This document shows positions 51,864 to 60,785 of a stretch of 64,000 nucleotides of DNA, in pieces. A model generated the notes under the pieces. The model was not told where the DNA came from, did no database searches, and saw only the letters and a program-made list of their open reading frames with translations. Position 1 is the first letter of the stretch, and each line of letters starts with the position of its first letter. The DNA comes from JANQQN01 sp964519665 (GTDB lineage Bacteria > Myxococcota > Kuafuiibacteriia > Kuafuiibacteriales > Kuafuiibacteriaceae). The stretch is taken from the NCBI GenBank assembly GCA_964519665.1, contig CAZFIV010000008.1:62001-126000 (forward strand), given 5' to 3'. A program made the translations under genes and the position numbers.

Positions 51864-53030
51864 CTAGGTCCGATTCAACAGCGAGCGGGTCAGCTCCACC
51901 AGTTGGGGCCCGCTGGTCTGCCACGTAAAGGGCAACGCTCGCCGCCGGAGCGTTGCGCCGTCGAACTGTCGACCCAAAACATCGTCGATCGCCCGGGCCA
52001 GCGTAGTCGGGTCGGCGTGGTGCACGAGCGCACCGACCTGTTCATCGACCAACTCGCTGACTCCACCGACCGCCGTCGCGACCACCGGCCGACCAGTGAG
52101 CAGCGACTCGACAAGAACGCAGGGCAGGCCTTCACCGCGGGAGGGAAGCACCAGGCAAGCGCTCTGGTAGTATCGAAGCGGCAGTTCGTCCTGCGGGACC
52201 TCGCCATCGAGACGCACTCGCCCTTCGAGACCGAGAGCAGCCACCATCGCAGAGACATCGAGGTCGCCCACCGGAGGGCCCACGATTCGAAGGGAGGTAC
52301 GCGGATGGGAGACCCGAGCGAAGGCTTCGAGCAACCGGTCCACGCCCTTGCCCCGACCGACTCGGCCCACGAACAAGACCTCCGGAGCCCCGTCGAATGG
52401 CGGCATCAACATGAATCGATTCGCGTCGGACGTGAACGGCACGACCTCGGCTCGAATGCCCAAGACGGCGAGTTCCTGAGCCAACTGATGGCTGACCGCG
52501 ATGACCCGGCTCGCGCGGCCGAGCGCAGTCCGAGCCCGCCGCCGGCGATTGACGCCTTTGCCAGCTTTGGCCCGCACGACCCGAACGTCGGTTCCATGAG
52601 CGACAGCCACCGATGGAACGTCGAGGACCCGGCCGATGGTGACCGCCGCGTACCCGCCCTCGTCTAGAAAGCTCCCCTGCACGACCTGGGGTCGGCTGGC
52701 GCGAGGGCGAGCCACGAGGTAAGCGGCCATGGCGAGGGCCGCCGATTCGGTGGAGCGGCGCGGGATGGGCACGTACGGCACCAAAACCGGAGCCGGCGAT
52801 AGCCTCTTCAACCGGTCTTCGAGGTCCTCGGGCCAGCCGTCGGCGCCTCGAAGTCGGCGAGCCCACCCGTGTAGGCGCCGCATCGGTTTGACCGGGACCG
52901 GCATCAACACCGTGACGTCGAGGTCAGGCGTTTCCGTGAGGGCGGTCGCCGCCTGCCACGCGAACTCGGGTACGGGACGGGTTTCACTCGGCCGAGGAAA
53001 AATGACGTGGGCCACCGGCGTCCGCTTCAC
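51864..53030 (-). CDS. GT4-family glycosyltransferase
   Basis: 388 residues from the GTG at 53030; the frame is open to 53348, but that part is antisense to the next gene. GT-B fold: the N-terminal acceptor half contains AVAHGTDVRVVRAKAGKG; the C-terminal donor half has PEVLFVGRVGRGKGVDRLLEAF, LRIVGPPVGD, CLVLPSRGEGLPCVLVESLLTGRPVVATAVGG with the E(x7)E sugar-nucleotide-binding motif. It transfers a sugar from a nucleotide donor to an envelope glycan or lipid; the substrate is unknown. No other polysaccharide genes are adjacent. Confidence 0.9.
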   Translation of the reverse strand: MKRTPVAHVIFPRPSETRPVPEFAWQAATALTETPDLDVTVLMPVPVKPMRRLHGWARRLRGADGWPEDLEDRLKRLSPAPVLVPYVPIPRRSTESAALAMAAYLVARPRASRPQVVQGSFLDEGGYAAVTIGRVLDVPSVAVAHGTDVRVVRAKAGKGVNRRRRARTALGRASRVIAVSHQLAQELAVLGIRAEVVPFTSDANRFMLMPPFDGAPEVLFVGRVGRGKGVDRLLEAFARVSHPRTSLRIVGPPVGDLDVSAMVAALGLEGRVRLDGEVPQDELPLRYYQSACLVLPSRGEGLPCVLVESLLTGRPVVATAVGGVSELVDEQVGALVHHADPTTLARAIDDVLGRQFDGATLRRRALPFTWQTSGPQLVELTRSLLNRT

Positions 53031-53153
53031 GGTCGTGGGGTGTCTGCCCAAACGCCGACAGTCAAGGCTCGACTGCGTTCCCGACGGTTGGCGCTCCAAT
53101 TTGCCAAGTCGGGCTGCACTGACAGCCGGCCGGCGGGGCCGTACAGTGCCGAC

Positions 53154-53948
53154 ATGGCTGAAGTCGACCTTTCCCACGCTCTCGAGATCGCTCGCCGCGC
53201 CGCCGCGGCGGCCGATGCCGCCGCCTTGCCGTTCTTCGAACGCGGAGTGCTCGTCGAAACCAAACCCGACCGCAGCCCGGTGACCGAGGCGGACCGCGCG
53301 TCGGAGCAGGCCATCTTGTCGGTGATCACGGAAGCGTTTCCTACCCACAGCATCCTCGCCGAGGAATCCGGCACCATCGAAGGCGACCCCGGCTGCCGAT
53401 GGATCATCGACCCGATCGACGGCACCCGAGGCTTCACCCGCGGCGGCCAGTTTTGGGGCTCCCTCATCGCGCTGGAGGTCGATGGCGACGTCGAGGTCGG
53501 AACGTTATCCCTGCCCGCCTTGGGCGAGACTTACTTCGCAGCTCGCGGCCATGGATGTTTCGTCAACGACCGGCACCTGAAGATCGACCCGGCCGAAAGG
53601 CCGCTTCAAGACGCGACGCTCAGCGTCGGTGAGCTGCGCGCGCTCCTTCGCGACCCCTGGGGCCCCGTGGTCCGAGCTCTGATCGCCGAAGCCGCCAGCA
53701 CGCGCTGCTACGGTGACGTCATGGGTGTCGCCCTCGTTTTGCAAGGGGTTGCGGACATTTGGCTGGAGGCCGGGGTGCAGGCTTGGGACCTCGCGCCCGC
53801 CTCGATCCTGGTCTCGGAAGCCGGGGGCGTGTTGACAAGCTTTCGAGGCGATACCGACCTGAGTCTCGGCAACGCCGTGGCGGCCGCGCCCGGCCTGCAC
53901 CGTGAAGTGCTGCGGCGTCTTCACGAGGCTACGCCCCACACCGCCTAA
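53154..53948 (+). CDS. Inositol-monophosphatase-family enzyme (HisN-like)
   Basis: 264 residues from the ATG at 53154. Mg-dependent phosphomonoesterase family of inositol monophosphatase, histidinol-phosphatase and CysQ. ETKPDRSPVTEADRASEQAI, LAEESG and the WIIDPIDGTRGFTRGG signature near residues 82-97 bind the metals; VQAWDLAPASILVSEAGG is the C-terminal motif. The histidinol-phosphatase branch (HisN) is favoured by the FTRG segment after the motif, but is not proven. The last 85 bp, including the stop, are duplicated directly after it. Confidence 0.9.
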   Translation: MAEVDLSHALEIARRAAAAADAAALPFFERGVLVETKPDRSPVTEADRASEQAILSVITEAFPTHSILAEESGTIEGDPGCRWIIDPIDGTRGFTRGGQFWGSLIALEVDGDVEVGTLSLPALGETYFAARGHGCFVNDRHLKIDPAERPLQDATLSVGELRALLRDPWGPVVRALIAEAASTRCYGDVMGVALVLQGVADIWLEAGVQAWDLAPASILVSEAGGVLTSFRGDTDLSLGNAVAAAPGLHREVLRRLHEATPHTA

Positions 53949-54037
53949 GCTTGGCAACGCCGTGGCGGCCGCGCCCGGCCTGCACCGTGAAGTGCTGCCG
54001 CGTCTTCACGAGGCTACTCCCCACACCGCCTAAGCTT
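53868..54037. repeat. 85-bp tandem duplication across the hisN-like stop codon
   Basis: The segments 53868-53952 and 53953-54037 are identical except for two substitutions. The unit holds the last ~25 codons and stop of the hisN-like gene, so the second copy is an untranslated echo, between it and the convergent lipoprotein gene. Confidence 0.97.
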
Positions 54038-54059
54038 GGTCCGCGCTAAAACCAGGGGG

Positions 54060-55091
54060 TCAAAAAGTCGGACATTGACTGGTCGTTACCGGGAAGATCA
54101 GCGGCCCCACCGCGGGATCGAAGTCTTGGAGTTCGGGCAGACCAGCGCACACGGTACGGCACCCGGCGGCCGACCCGAATGTTCCCGGACACTCGCGGGC
54201 CACGATGTCGCAGAAGGTCAGGCACGGCCAATCGTCCGGCTGCTGGGGTACGTCGGGATCGATGCCGCACTGCTCGATGTTGTAAACGCGTGTATGCGGG
54301 CAGTGGGTCGACGGCACCGCCTCGGCCGGCGGCCCGGCGTGCCAAGACCGGCACTGCACGGAATCAGCTTGGATCTCGAAGTCCCAGTCGTTGAACCGAC
54401 CGGCCCCGTCCATGAAACGGCAGACTCGCAGGCACTCGGCCCGATCGGGGTAGATCTCGTTCGACCCCGTGCAGTTGCGCAGCACGAGATCACAGTATGG
54501 GTCACAGGGCTCATCGCCGCAGACCCCACCGCCATTCAAACTTGCGGCATCACAGGCGGGCCCCCCCTGGTCATCGGCGGCCGCTTCGGCGTACCCGAAA
54601 CGACACTCGACCGTGTTGGCGTCGATTCCGGGCTCTCCTCGAGGTAGAAGATCGCAGTTCTGCTGGCACACCGAGGCGTCCGGATAGGCGCCGGGACAAT
54701 TGGTCAGCATCAAGCTGCAGTACTCCGCGCAGCTCGCGCCCGTGCACGTGGGGCTGTCGACGAGCCCCACATTCTCGCACTGTCCGCGCCGCAGATAGGT
54801 CAATCGGCACGAGAATGTGTTGTTCTCTTCCTCACCGAAAACGCCGTCGGCGATCGTCGGATTGACCGGTTCGGCGGAACAGTCGGTGATGCACTCTCCC
54901 CGGCCTCCCGGGAAGGTTTGGGGACAGGTCTCGATGACCGCGTCGCAGTAAACATCACAGGGCTCGCCGCAGCCCTCGGTGCCAAGGGGAAACTCGGCGC
55001 AGGTCTTAAGCTCGGGGTCTCCAAGGCATCCAAGCCCGATAAGCAGGCCCGAAACCGCCGCGACCCCAACCAGTAGCAGTCTGGTATTCAT
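54060..55091 (-). CDS. Lipoprotein with four Cys-rich repeats
   Basis: About 343 residues. Three successive ATG codons follow GAGGG; the third (55091) has the best spacing. The signal peptide has a LLIGLGC lipobox near residue 20. Four units of ~80 residues follow, each built on CxxxC(D/A)xYCDxVxxxC...C...C: CGEPCDVYCDAVIETC, ASCAEYCSLMLTNC, DEPCDPYCDLVLRNC and PCLTFCDIVARECPG. At least 25 cysteines suggest many disulphides. The function is unknown; such proteins are frequent on the surface of myxobacteria. Third gene of the kinase-PEGA operon. Confidence 0.85.
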   Translation of the reverse strand: MNTRLLLVGVAAVSGLLIGLGCLGDPELKTCAEFPLGTEGCGEPCDVYCDAVIETCPQTFPGGRGECITDCSAEPVNPTIADGVFGEEENNTFSCRLTYLRRGQCENVGLVDSPTCTGASCAEYCSLMLTNCPGAYPDASVCQQNCDLLPRGEPGIDANTVECRFGYAEAAADDQGGPACDAASLNGGGVCGDEPCDPYCDLVLRNCTGSNEIYPDRAECLRVCRFMDGAGRFNDWDFEIQADSVQCRSWHAGPPAEAVPSTHCPHTRVYNIEQCGIDPDVPQQPDDWPCLTFCDIVARECPGTFGSAAGCRTVCAGLPELQDFDPAVGPLIFPVTTSQCPTF

Positions 55092-55114
55092 CATCATCCC
55101 TCGCAGCTCGAAGG

Positions 55115-56149
55115 TCAGAATTGGACTTCCAGGCCCATTGGGCCCGGTCGGATGCCGACCCCGTCGGACGCCAGCTCCGGTTCGTCGAGCAACCACCAGA
55201 TGAAGCCGCCGATGATCAACGCGGTACCGGTTCCGTACATCACGTAGGAGAAGGTTCGGTTAAATTCAAAATCGTCTTGCAGAGCATCGCGCTCCGCGCC
55301 GGGGGGCAATCGTTCGGCATCCCGACGGTTGTCGATGGCCGACAGGGTAAAGAAGCCGCCGGACGCGCTGATGGCGAGACCCGCCCCCATCGTCATCCAT
55401 GGCCATAGATTCGGGGGCGGGGTCTGGACGAACTCCACTGCCGTCGGCGGGGGCGCCAACGACTTCAATGTGACCTGGACGGTATATGGCTGTCCCGCAG
55501 ATACGTCGATCGTCTCGATCTTCGATTCGTACCCAGGGTGACTGATCTTCACCGCGTAAGCGCCTGGAAGCACCTGATCACTCTGCCACGGGCAGCTGAC
55601 CGCCCCCTGCGTGACGCCCGAGATTTCGATGAGGGAACCGGGCGGCGAGCAGACGATCGACAGGGTCGCGTAGACGCGTTCACGGAGCGCCTTCATCGCT
55701 TCCCAAGCCCGCTGCTTGCGGTGCGATTCGTCGGGAAGTTCGTTGTAGCGTTGGTATGCGGCGAGCGCCTGTTTGAGCTGTCCGAGCTCCTCTAGGCACC
55801 TCGCGATGTTGAAACGAATCAAGGGCAGGGACTGATCCTCGGCCGCCTCCGCCAACGGCTCCGCGTTGCGAAGCGCACCTAATGCCGTTTCATAGTCTTT
55901 CGCGCTGAAGGCGCGCCCGGCGCGGTCGACCAGCAATTGGGCCTGGGCGACCAACGCCGCCCGTTCGACCGGAGACGGCGGCGCTCGCTCGGGCGCCGCC
56001 GCCGACGAAGCCGCCGGCTCGCCGCTCGAAGGCCCACTCCCGGGCCGACCATCAGAAGCCCCGCCCGGAGGCGGTACAGATTGGGCCGTCGCGACGGTGG
56101 ACCAGAACCCCAGGGCCACTGTCGCGACGATACGAACCGTACGAATCAC
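55115..56149 (-). CDS. TPR/PEGA-domain protein, exported
   Basis: 344 residues with a cleavable signal (TVATAQS). Residues ~65-150 are TPR-like (LLVDRAGRAFSAKDYETALGALRNAEPLAE, FNIARCLEELGQLKQALAAYQRY). A PEGA-type domain covers about 155-225 (SLIEISGVTQGAVSCPW, PGAYAVKISHPGYESKIETIDV). Two transmembrane segments lie in the C-terminal part (PWMTMGAGLAISASGGFFTLSA, FSYVMYGTGTALIIGGFIWWLL). It starts 9 bp after the kinase gene, so the two are probably functional partners, as in many myxobacterial kinase operons. Confidence 0.85.
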   Translation of the reverse strand: MIRTVRIVATVALGFWSTVATAQSVPPPGGASDGRPGSGPSSGEPAASSAAAPERAPPSPVERAALVAQAQLLVDRAGRAFSAKDYETALGALRNAEPLAEAAEDQSLPLIRFNIARCLEELGQLKQALAAYQRYNELPDESHRKQRAWEAMKALRERVYATLSIVCSPPGSLIEISGVTQGAVSCPWQSDQVLPGAYAVKISHPGYESKIETIDVSAGQPYTVQVTLKSLAPPPTAVEFVQTPPPNLWPWMTMGAGLAISASGGFFTLSAIDNRRDAERLPPGAERDALQDDFEFNRTFSYVMYGTGTALIIGGFIWWLLDEPELASDGVGIRPGPMGLEVQF

Positions 56150-56158
56150 TTTGTTCTC

Positions 56159-57844
56159 CTAAAACTCCGGAACCTTGATCTTGGTGGGCGGCGGTGGCGG
56201 CTCGACCAGCGGTGGCTCCACCGGCGGTGGCTGGACGGGCCGCTTGACCGGCGGTGGGGACCCGACTTCGGTCGGCGGAGGGGCCGCGACTTTGGTCGGC
56301 GGAGGGGCCGCGACTTTGGTGGGCGGTGGCGACGCCGCTGGGGGCCCGACCTCGACCTGCCGTTCGCGGGACCCCGATGAGTCGACGTCCGGCGGCGAGG
56401 AGCCTGTATCGACCTCTGCGCCGGCGCTCGAGGCCCTGTCGACAACGTCGGACGAACCTGGCGAAGGCGAGCCGAGCGAGTCCGGCTGCCCGATCGAACC
56501 CTCTTCGGAAGTGATCGGACTCACTACCGCCGGCGAGGAGGTGAGGTTTTGGCCCAAGACCAGGCCGCCGACGACCAACAGCGCCAAGACGCTGATCGCG
56601 GCCAGCGCGAGAGAGCCATGCGAAGACCGGGGACGGGGCAAAGCCTCAACGTTGGTTGGGCCACCGGCCACCTCGGCCTGGGTCGGCTCGTTGAGGCCGT
56701 CGGCTTCAAGACCGGTGAAAGGCCGCGGTGTCGCCATGGCCGGACGGGGAGTGGGCGTGGCGAGCCCGGAGATCGAAGACCCCAGGGGCCCCCGCACTAC
56801 CCTGGGCGGCGCAGAGACCGATGAAGAAACCGACGAAGAAACCGATGAAGGTACGGCATCTTCAAAGGCGGCGTGTATCGCCGCCGCCATCTCCGCGGCC
56901 GATTGAAAACGATCGGCGGGTTCCTTCTCCAGCGCTCTTTTCAGCGCCGCTTCGAACCGCGCCGGTACTCCGAGGTTCGGGTCAAGGTCGGGGGCGGGCA
57001 TCGACACGTGGGCCATGATCGTTTCAACGACCGACTTCTTCTCGAAAGGGTTCTTGCCTGAGAGCATCGCGTACCCGAGCACCGCGAGCGAGTACAGGTC
57101 GGAGCGGGCGTCGATGTCGGCGCTGCCCCGGGCTTGCTCGGGCGACATGTAACGCGGAGTTCCGAGGACCAGGCCCTCTTTCGTCTCGAGGGATGAATCG
57201 CCGTCGTCGCGAGCCATGACTTTGGCAATGCCGAAATCGAGCAGCCGAGCGCGCTGACGCCCGTTGGCATCTTCGACCACAATCACGTTTCCCGGTTTAA
57301 TGTCGCGATGGAAGATCCCCATCCGGTGCGCTTCTTCGAGCGCACCGAGAAGTTGGAGCAGAATGTGGGCGGTCCAGACTGAATCTTGCGGCCCGGCCTT
57401 GATCACCTGGTGAACCGTCTGCCCCCTCACCAGCTCGAACACCATGTACAAGCCGCGCTCTTTCTCGTCGCCGTAGTCGTACAGGGTCACGACGGTCGGA
57501 TCCGTGAGCTGAGCTACGACCTTGGCCTCGCGGAAGAACCGCTGGCGTAGATGGTCATCGGCCAGGTGACGTTGATGAACGAGCTTGAGGGCGACCGGAC
57601 GCCCGACCGGCTCTTGGACGGCCTCGTACACACATCCGAACCCTCCAACCCCGAGGACGTCGATGAGCCCATATTTGCCGCCGATCACGGTGCCCAAGAG
57701 TCGGTCGTGCCCGTGCTTCTCGACGACCGACTGCGCAACCACCACCGCTCGCAAGCAGCGAACGCATCGAGTGCCAGGAGAGCTGCTTTCTTCCGTGTAG
57801 CCGCATGCCTGACACACGACCGCGGTGGACTGCTTCGAGTTCAT
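56159..57844 (-). CDS. Ser/Thr protein kinase with N-terminal zinc ribbon
   Basis: 561 residues. A zinc-ribbon-like start has CQAC at 11-14 and CVRC at 27-30. The Hanks-type kinase domain is residues ~58-320 with LGVGGFGCV, Lys87 in VALKLV, HRDIKPGN at 169-176 and DFG at 193-195, so catalysis is expected. An SSVS repeat and Pro-rich linker lead to a transmembrane helix near residues 420-440 (LALAAISVLALLVVGGLVLG), and a Pro-rich outer tail (PPPTKVAAPPPTKVA). First gene of an operon with the PEGA protein and the Cys-rich lipoprotein. Some myxobacterial kinases carry the same Cys cluster. Confidence 0.93.
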   Translation of the reverse strand: MNSKQSTAVVCQACGYTEESSSPGTRCVRCLRAVVVAQSVVEKHGHDRLLGTVIGGKYGLIDVLGVGGFGCVYEAVQEPVGRPVALKLVHQRHLADDHLRQRFFREAKVVAQLTDPTVVTLYDYGDEKERGLYMVFELVRGQTVHQVIKAGPQDSVWTAHILLQLLGALEEAHRMGIFHRDIKPGNVIVVEDANGRQRARLLDFGIAKVMARDDGDSSLETKEGLVLGTPRYMSPEQARGSADIDARSDLYSLAVLGYAMLSGKNPFEKKSVVETIMAHVSMPAPDLDPNLGVPARFEAALKRALEKEPADRFQSAAEMAAAIHAAFEDAVPSSVSSSVSSSVSAPPRVVRGPLGSSISGLATPTPRPAMATPRPFTGLEADGLNEPTQAEVAGGPTNVEALPRPRSSHGSLALAAISVLALLVVGGLVLGQNLTSSPAVVSPITSEEGSIGQPDSLGSPSPGSSDVVDRASSAGAEVDTGSSPPDVDSSGSRERQVEVGPPAASPPPTKVAAPPPTKVAAPPPTEVGSPPPVKRPVQPPPVEPPLVEPPPPPTKIKVPEF

Positions 57845-58001
57845 ATCTTTGAGTGCACGGCTGGGGTCGCCCGTGATCCTTCCGTCCTTAGTTGCACTGG
57901 ACGGTAACTCAAGGCCAACGAATCACCAACCGTTTGCTGTTCGCGAGCCGGACCTACCCCGCTGTTGAGGGATACCAAGGCGCTATGGTCGCCTCGGCTC
58001 T

Positions 58002-58760
58002 CTAGTCGACCTGCAGCAGCGCCATCCGGTCGAGGAGAAGCAACAGACCAGCCGTCTCGGCGCTCGACAACCCGGGCAGAGCCATGTCGCCCTCCATGCG
58101 ATGCCCCCGTTCGAGGGACCTCAAGGCCGCCACCACTGGCGGCGGCAGACCATAGCTATTTCGGCGTTCGTCATAGGGCGTCACGATACGCGCGGTTCTG
58201 CCCCGAACCTTGGCCAGCATCCCGGATCGGCGCTCCGGGTCGGCGCGGACGACCATGCCGAAGGCCACGATGGGCCGAACGTCGATCGGAACGGGCCAAA
58301 ACCCCGCGACGTGCTCGATTCCTTCTCGGATTCGAATGGGCGTCGGGCGCGTCAGATCGTAAAGCGCGAACAGGCGTCGTCGGGTGTGCTCTTCGATGGC
58401 TCGCCGCAGATCGCGTTCTTCGAGCAGCCGCTGCTCGACCAGCGACTTGGCCAGGGATCGAGGCTCGCGGGTGCCGTCGTCGCTCAGCGCGGAAAGGGTC
58501 TCGGGGGTCAGCATCCGCAACGCCAGGAGAGTCTCCGTAAAGCCCCGGGCGTCGGCGCTGGGACGCGGTTTCATGCCGACGAACGCGCCGTCCCGAAAGC
58601 AGAGCCGGTCACTCTCCGGCGGCTCACCGACCCGCACCGCCCCGGTGAATCGGCCGGTGTGAACGGTCAACAAGAGCTCATCCAAGGCGACCTCGCCCAG
58701 CGTGAGCGTGACTTCCGCTCCGCGGACCATCACGGCTTCGCTGAGAGCCCCAACGTCCAT
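58002..58760 (-). CDS. DUF4388 (PATAN-like) domain protein
   Basis: 252 residues from the ATG at 58760; another ATG four codons earlier and a longer frame to 58865 are possible. The DUF4388 domain is N-terminal (LTLGEVALDELLLTVHTGRFTGAVRV, DRLCFRDGAFVGMKP) and is followed by a helical part (GFTETLLALRMLTPETLSAL, SLVEQRLLEERDLRRAIEEHTRRRLFALYDL), which matches the C-terminal half of the larger DUF4388 protein at 8545-10410. It lies divergently next to the first chaperone-isomerase gene. Confidence 0.8.
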   Translation of the reverse strand: MDVGALSEAVMVRGAEVTLTLGEVALDELLLTVHTGRFTGAVRVGEPPESDRLCFRDGAFVGMKPRPSADARGFTETLLALRMLTPETLSALSDDGTREPRSLAKSLVEQRLLEERDLRRAIEEHTRRRLFALYDLTRPTPIRIREGIEHVAGFWPVPIDVRPIVAFGMVVRADPERRSGMLAKVRGRTARIVTPYDERRNSYGLPPPVVAALRSLERGHRMEGDMALPGLSSAETAGLLLLLDRMALLQVD

Positions 58761-58816
58761 CGCCGAGAGCATACATGTTTTGCAGGCCCCGGTCGGGCGT
58801 GCTAACCCGCCCAGCA

Positions 58817-59812
58817 ATGAATCGTGTCGACGCCCGGCCACTGGCTGTCCTCGCCTTGGTCGCATGCAGCCCAGCCCCTTCGGCGAGCCCGAAATCGGAG
58901 TCTGCGGCCATGCCCTATCCCCAGGTTCCGCTGAGCGATAAAGGTGAGACCCTCGCGGTGATCGGTCCCGTCACGCTGACGACCGGAGAAATCGAACGAC
59001 GGATCATGGCGCTGCCCGCGTTGACACGCATGCAGCTGCAAGACCAGAAACGACGGCGAGAGTTCGTCGAGCGGGAGGTTCAGCTTGAGGTGCTCGCTCA
59101 AGAGGCTTGGCGCCGCGGCCTGCAAAACGACCCGCAAGTCATTCAGCAGTTGAAACGTGTTCTTACCCAGCGTCTCATCCAGGATGAGATGACCAAGGTC
59201 TCAGCGGACATCGTGGTGACCGATGGCGATGCGCTCAAAGCGTACGAAGAGCGCAAAAGCGAGTTCGTTAAGCCGCCCCGGGTCCGTCTGGCTCAGATCG
59301 TCCGATACGTCGAGACGGAGCGCGAAAGAAAGGCAGCCCAGAAGCTGTTGGGTCGAGTGCGAAGTGAAGTGACCGCCAAGGAGCAGAATAACGATGTGCG
59401 CGCGTTCGCCAACGCGGTGCGGGGGTACTCGCAAGACGAGGCGACCCGAAAATTGGGAGGGGACTTGCAGTTCTTGACTCGCGAAGAGCTTACGGAACGG
59501 TACGGTGAGCAGGTCGCCAGCGAGATGTTCGACGACGCGAGCGTCGGAGACCTATCGATCGCCGATGCGCCTGACGCGGTGGTGCTCTTCAAGAAGACCG
59601 GAGTCCGAAGGGGCGTCAATCGAACCTTCGACCAGGTGCGGTCCCAGGTCCGTGGTCAGCTCGCCCAGCAACGCCGCGTCGAAGCCTTCGAGGCTTTCGT
59701 CGACAAGCTCCGCGCCGACGGCAACGTCGAAGTTTACCTAGAACGGGCGACCGCGATCACGCTGCCGCCCGCCGGGACCGCCCGACCTCTCGGGTCACAG
59801 CCGGATCAGTAA
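58817..59812 (+). CDS. SurA/PrsA-type peptidyl-prolyl isomerase lipoprotein
   Basis: 331 residues. Signal peptide with LALVAC lipobox. The N-terminal chaperone region includes GPVTLTTGEIERRIMALPALTRMQL and a basic helix; a parvulin-like domain spans roughly residues 155-260 (KPPRVRLAQIVRY, VRGYSQDEATRKLGGDLQFLTREEL, EMFDDASVGDLSIADAPDAVVLF). It helps fold outer-membrane or lipid-anchored proteins after export. First of three such genes in a row; the next starts 2 bp after its stop. Confidence 0.88.
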   Translation: MNRVDARPLAVLALVACSPAPSASPKSESAAMPYPQVPLSDKGETLAVIGPVTLTTGEIERRIMALPALTRMQLQDQKRRREFVEREVQLEVLAQEAWRRGLQNDPQVIQQLKRVLTQRLIQDEMTKVSADIVVTDGDALKAYEERKSEFVKPPRVRLAQIVRYVETERERKAAQKLLGRVRSEVTAKEQNNDVRAFANAVRGYSQDEATRKLGGDLQFLTREELTERYGEQVASEMFDDASVGDLSIADAPDAVVLFKKTGVRRGVNRTFDQVRSQVRGQLAQQRRVEAFEAFVDKLRADGNVEVYLERATAITLPPAGTARPLGSQPDQ

Positions 59813-59814
59813 CC

Positions 59815-60780
59815 GTGAAAAAGACTATCCGATTCATCGCCCTCGGCGTCATCGTCCTCTCTGCGGTGACCGCATGTCGTCGGTCGTCATCCCGATCGCC
59901 GGCCGCAGTGCTCGTGCCGCTCGACGAAACCCAAGCGCCATTGGAGATCGAGCTTTGGGAGTTTCGAATGGCCGTAGCGCGCTTGCGGTTGACCCGGGAA
60001 GACTCCCTGGACGCGAAGCCGTTGCCCCCCGAGCTCAAGACCTATGTTCTCGATCGACTGATCGATGAGCACTTGCTCCTTCGGGAGGCCCAACGCCTAC
60101 AGGTGCGCGCGTCGACCCTCACGGTCTCTCGAGAGATGGCTCAGCTTCGAAACTCGATGCCCACCAGCCGCTTCCAGCGGATGCTGTTCGACACCTACCA
60201 AACCGAGAAGCGCCTCGCCGAGACCATCGAGAGGCATTTGACGGCGATCGCGGCCCTCGAAAGGCTGACCCTCGGCGACATCAAGGTCACCGACGAAGAG
60301 GTGCGAGCAGCCTGGGACGCGCTCCCGCCCACCCAGAAGATTCAGCCCGAACGCATTCACGCAGCCCAGATTCTGGTCGCCACCGAAGACCAAGCGCGGA
60401 CCGTCCTCACGGCGCTTCGGCGGCGGCGCAACTTCGCGACGCTAGCTCGAAAGCACAGCATCAGCCCGGAAGGTGCCCAAGGGGGCGACCTCGGGTGGTT
60501 CGCGCGCGGAGAGTTACCATCGGTGTTCGATGAGATGTGTTTCCCTCTTCGCAAGGGCTACTACTCCACGCATATCACGGCCTCAGAATACGGATATCAC
60601 CTTTGCAAGGTCCTCGACCGCAAGCCGGAGCGGTCCCTGACGTTCGATGAGCTCCGCGAGGAGCTGACGCGGGATATCCACATCGACAAGGCCCGCCAAG
60701 CTCGAAACCGTGTGATGGCGAACCTGCGTTCATCGGTGAAAATCAAGAAGAACAAACGCGCGATCGCTCGTGTACAGTAG
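59815..60780 (+). CDS. Second SurA/PrsA-type isomerase, lipoprotein
   Basis: 321 residues from GTG with an LSAVTAC lipobox. N-terminal helices (YVLDRLIDEHLLLREAQRLQV, MPTSRFQRMLFDTYQTEKRLAETI) precede a parvulin domain at about 180-280 (IHAAQILVATEDQARTVLTALRRRRNFATLARKHSISPEGAQGGDLGWFARGELPSVFDE read as separate strands), the classical SPEGxxGGDLG motif included. It may work with the first protein on outer-membrane substrates. It is followed by surA after 5 bp. Confidence 0.9.
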   Translation: MKKTIRFIALGVIVLSAVTACRRSSSRSPAAVLVPLDETQAPLEIELWEFRMAVARLRLTREDSLDAKPLPPELKTYVLDRLIDEHLLLREAQRLQVRASTLTVSREMAQLRNSMPTSRFQRMLFDTYQTEKRLAETIERHLTAIAALERLTLGDIKVTDEEVRAAWDALPPTQKIQPERIHAAQILVATEDQARTVLTALRRRRNFATLARKHSISPEGAQGGDLGWFARGELPSVFDEMCFPLRKGYYSTHITASEYGYHLCKVLDRKPERSLTFDELREELTRDIHIDKARQARNRVMANLRSSVKIKKNKRAIARVQ

Positions 60781-60785
60781 GAGTC

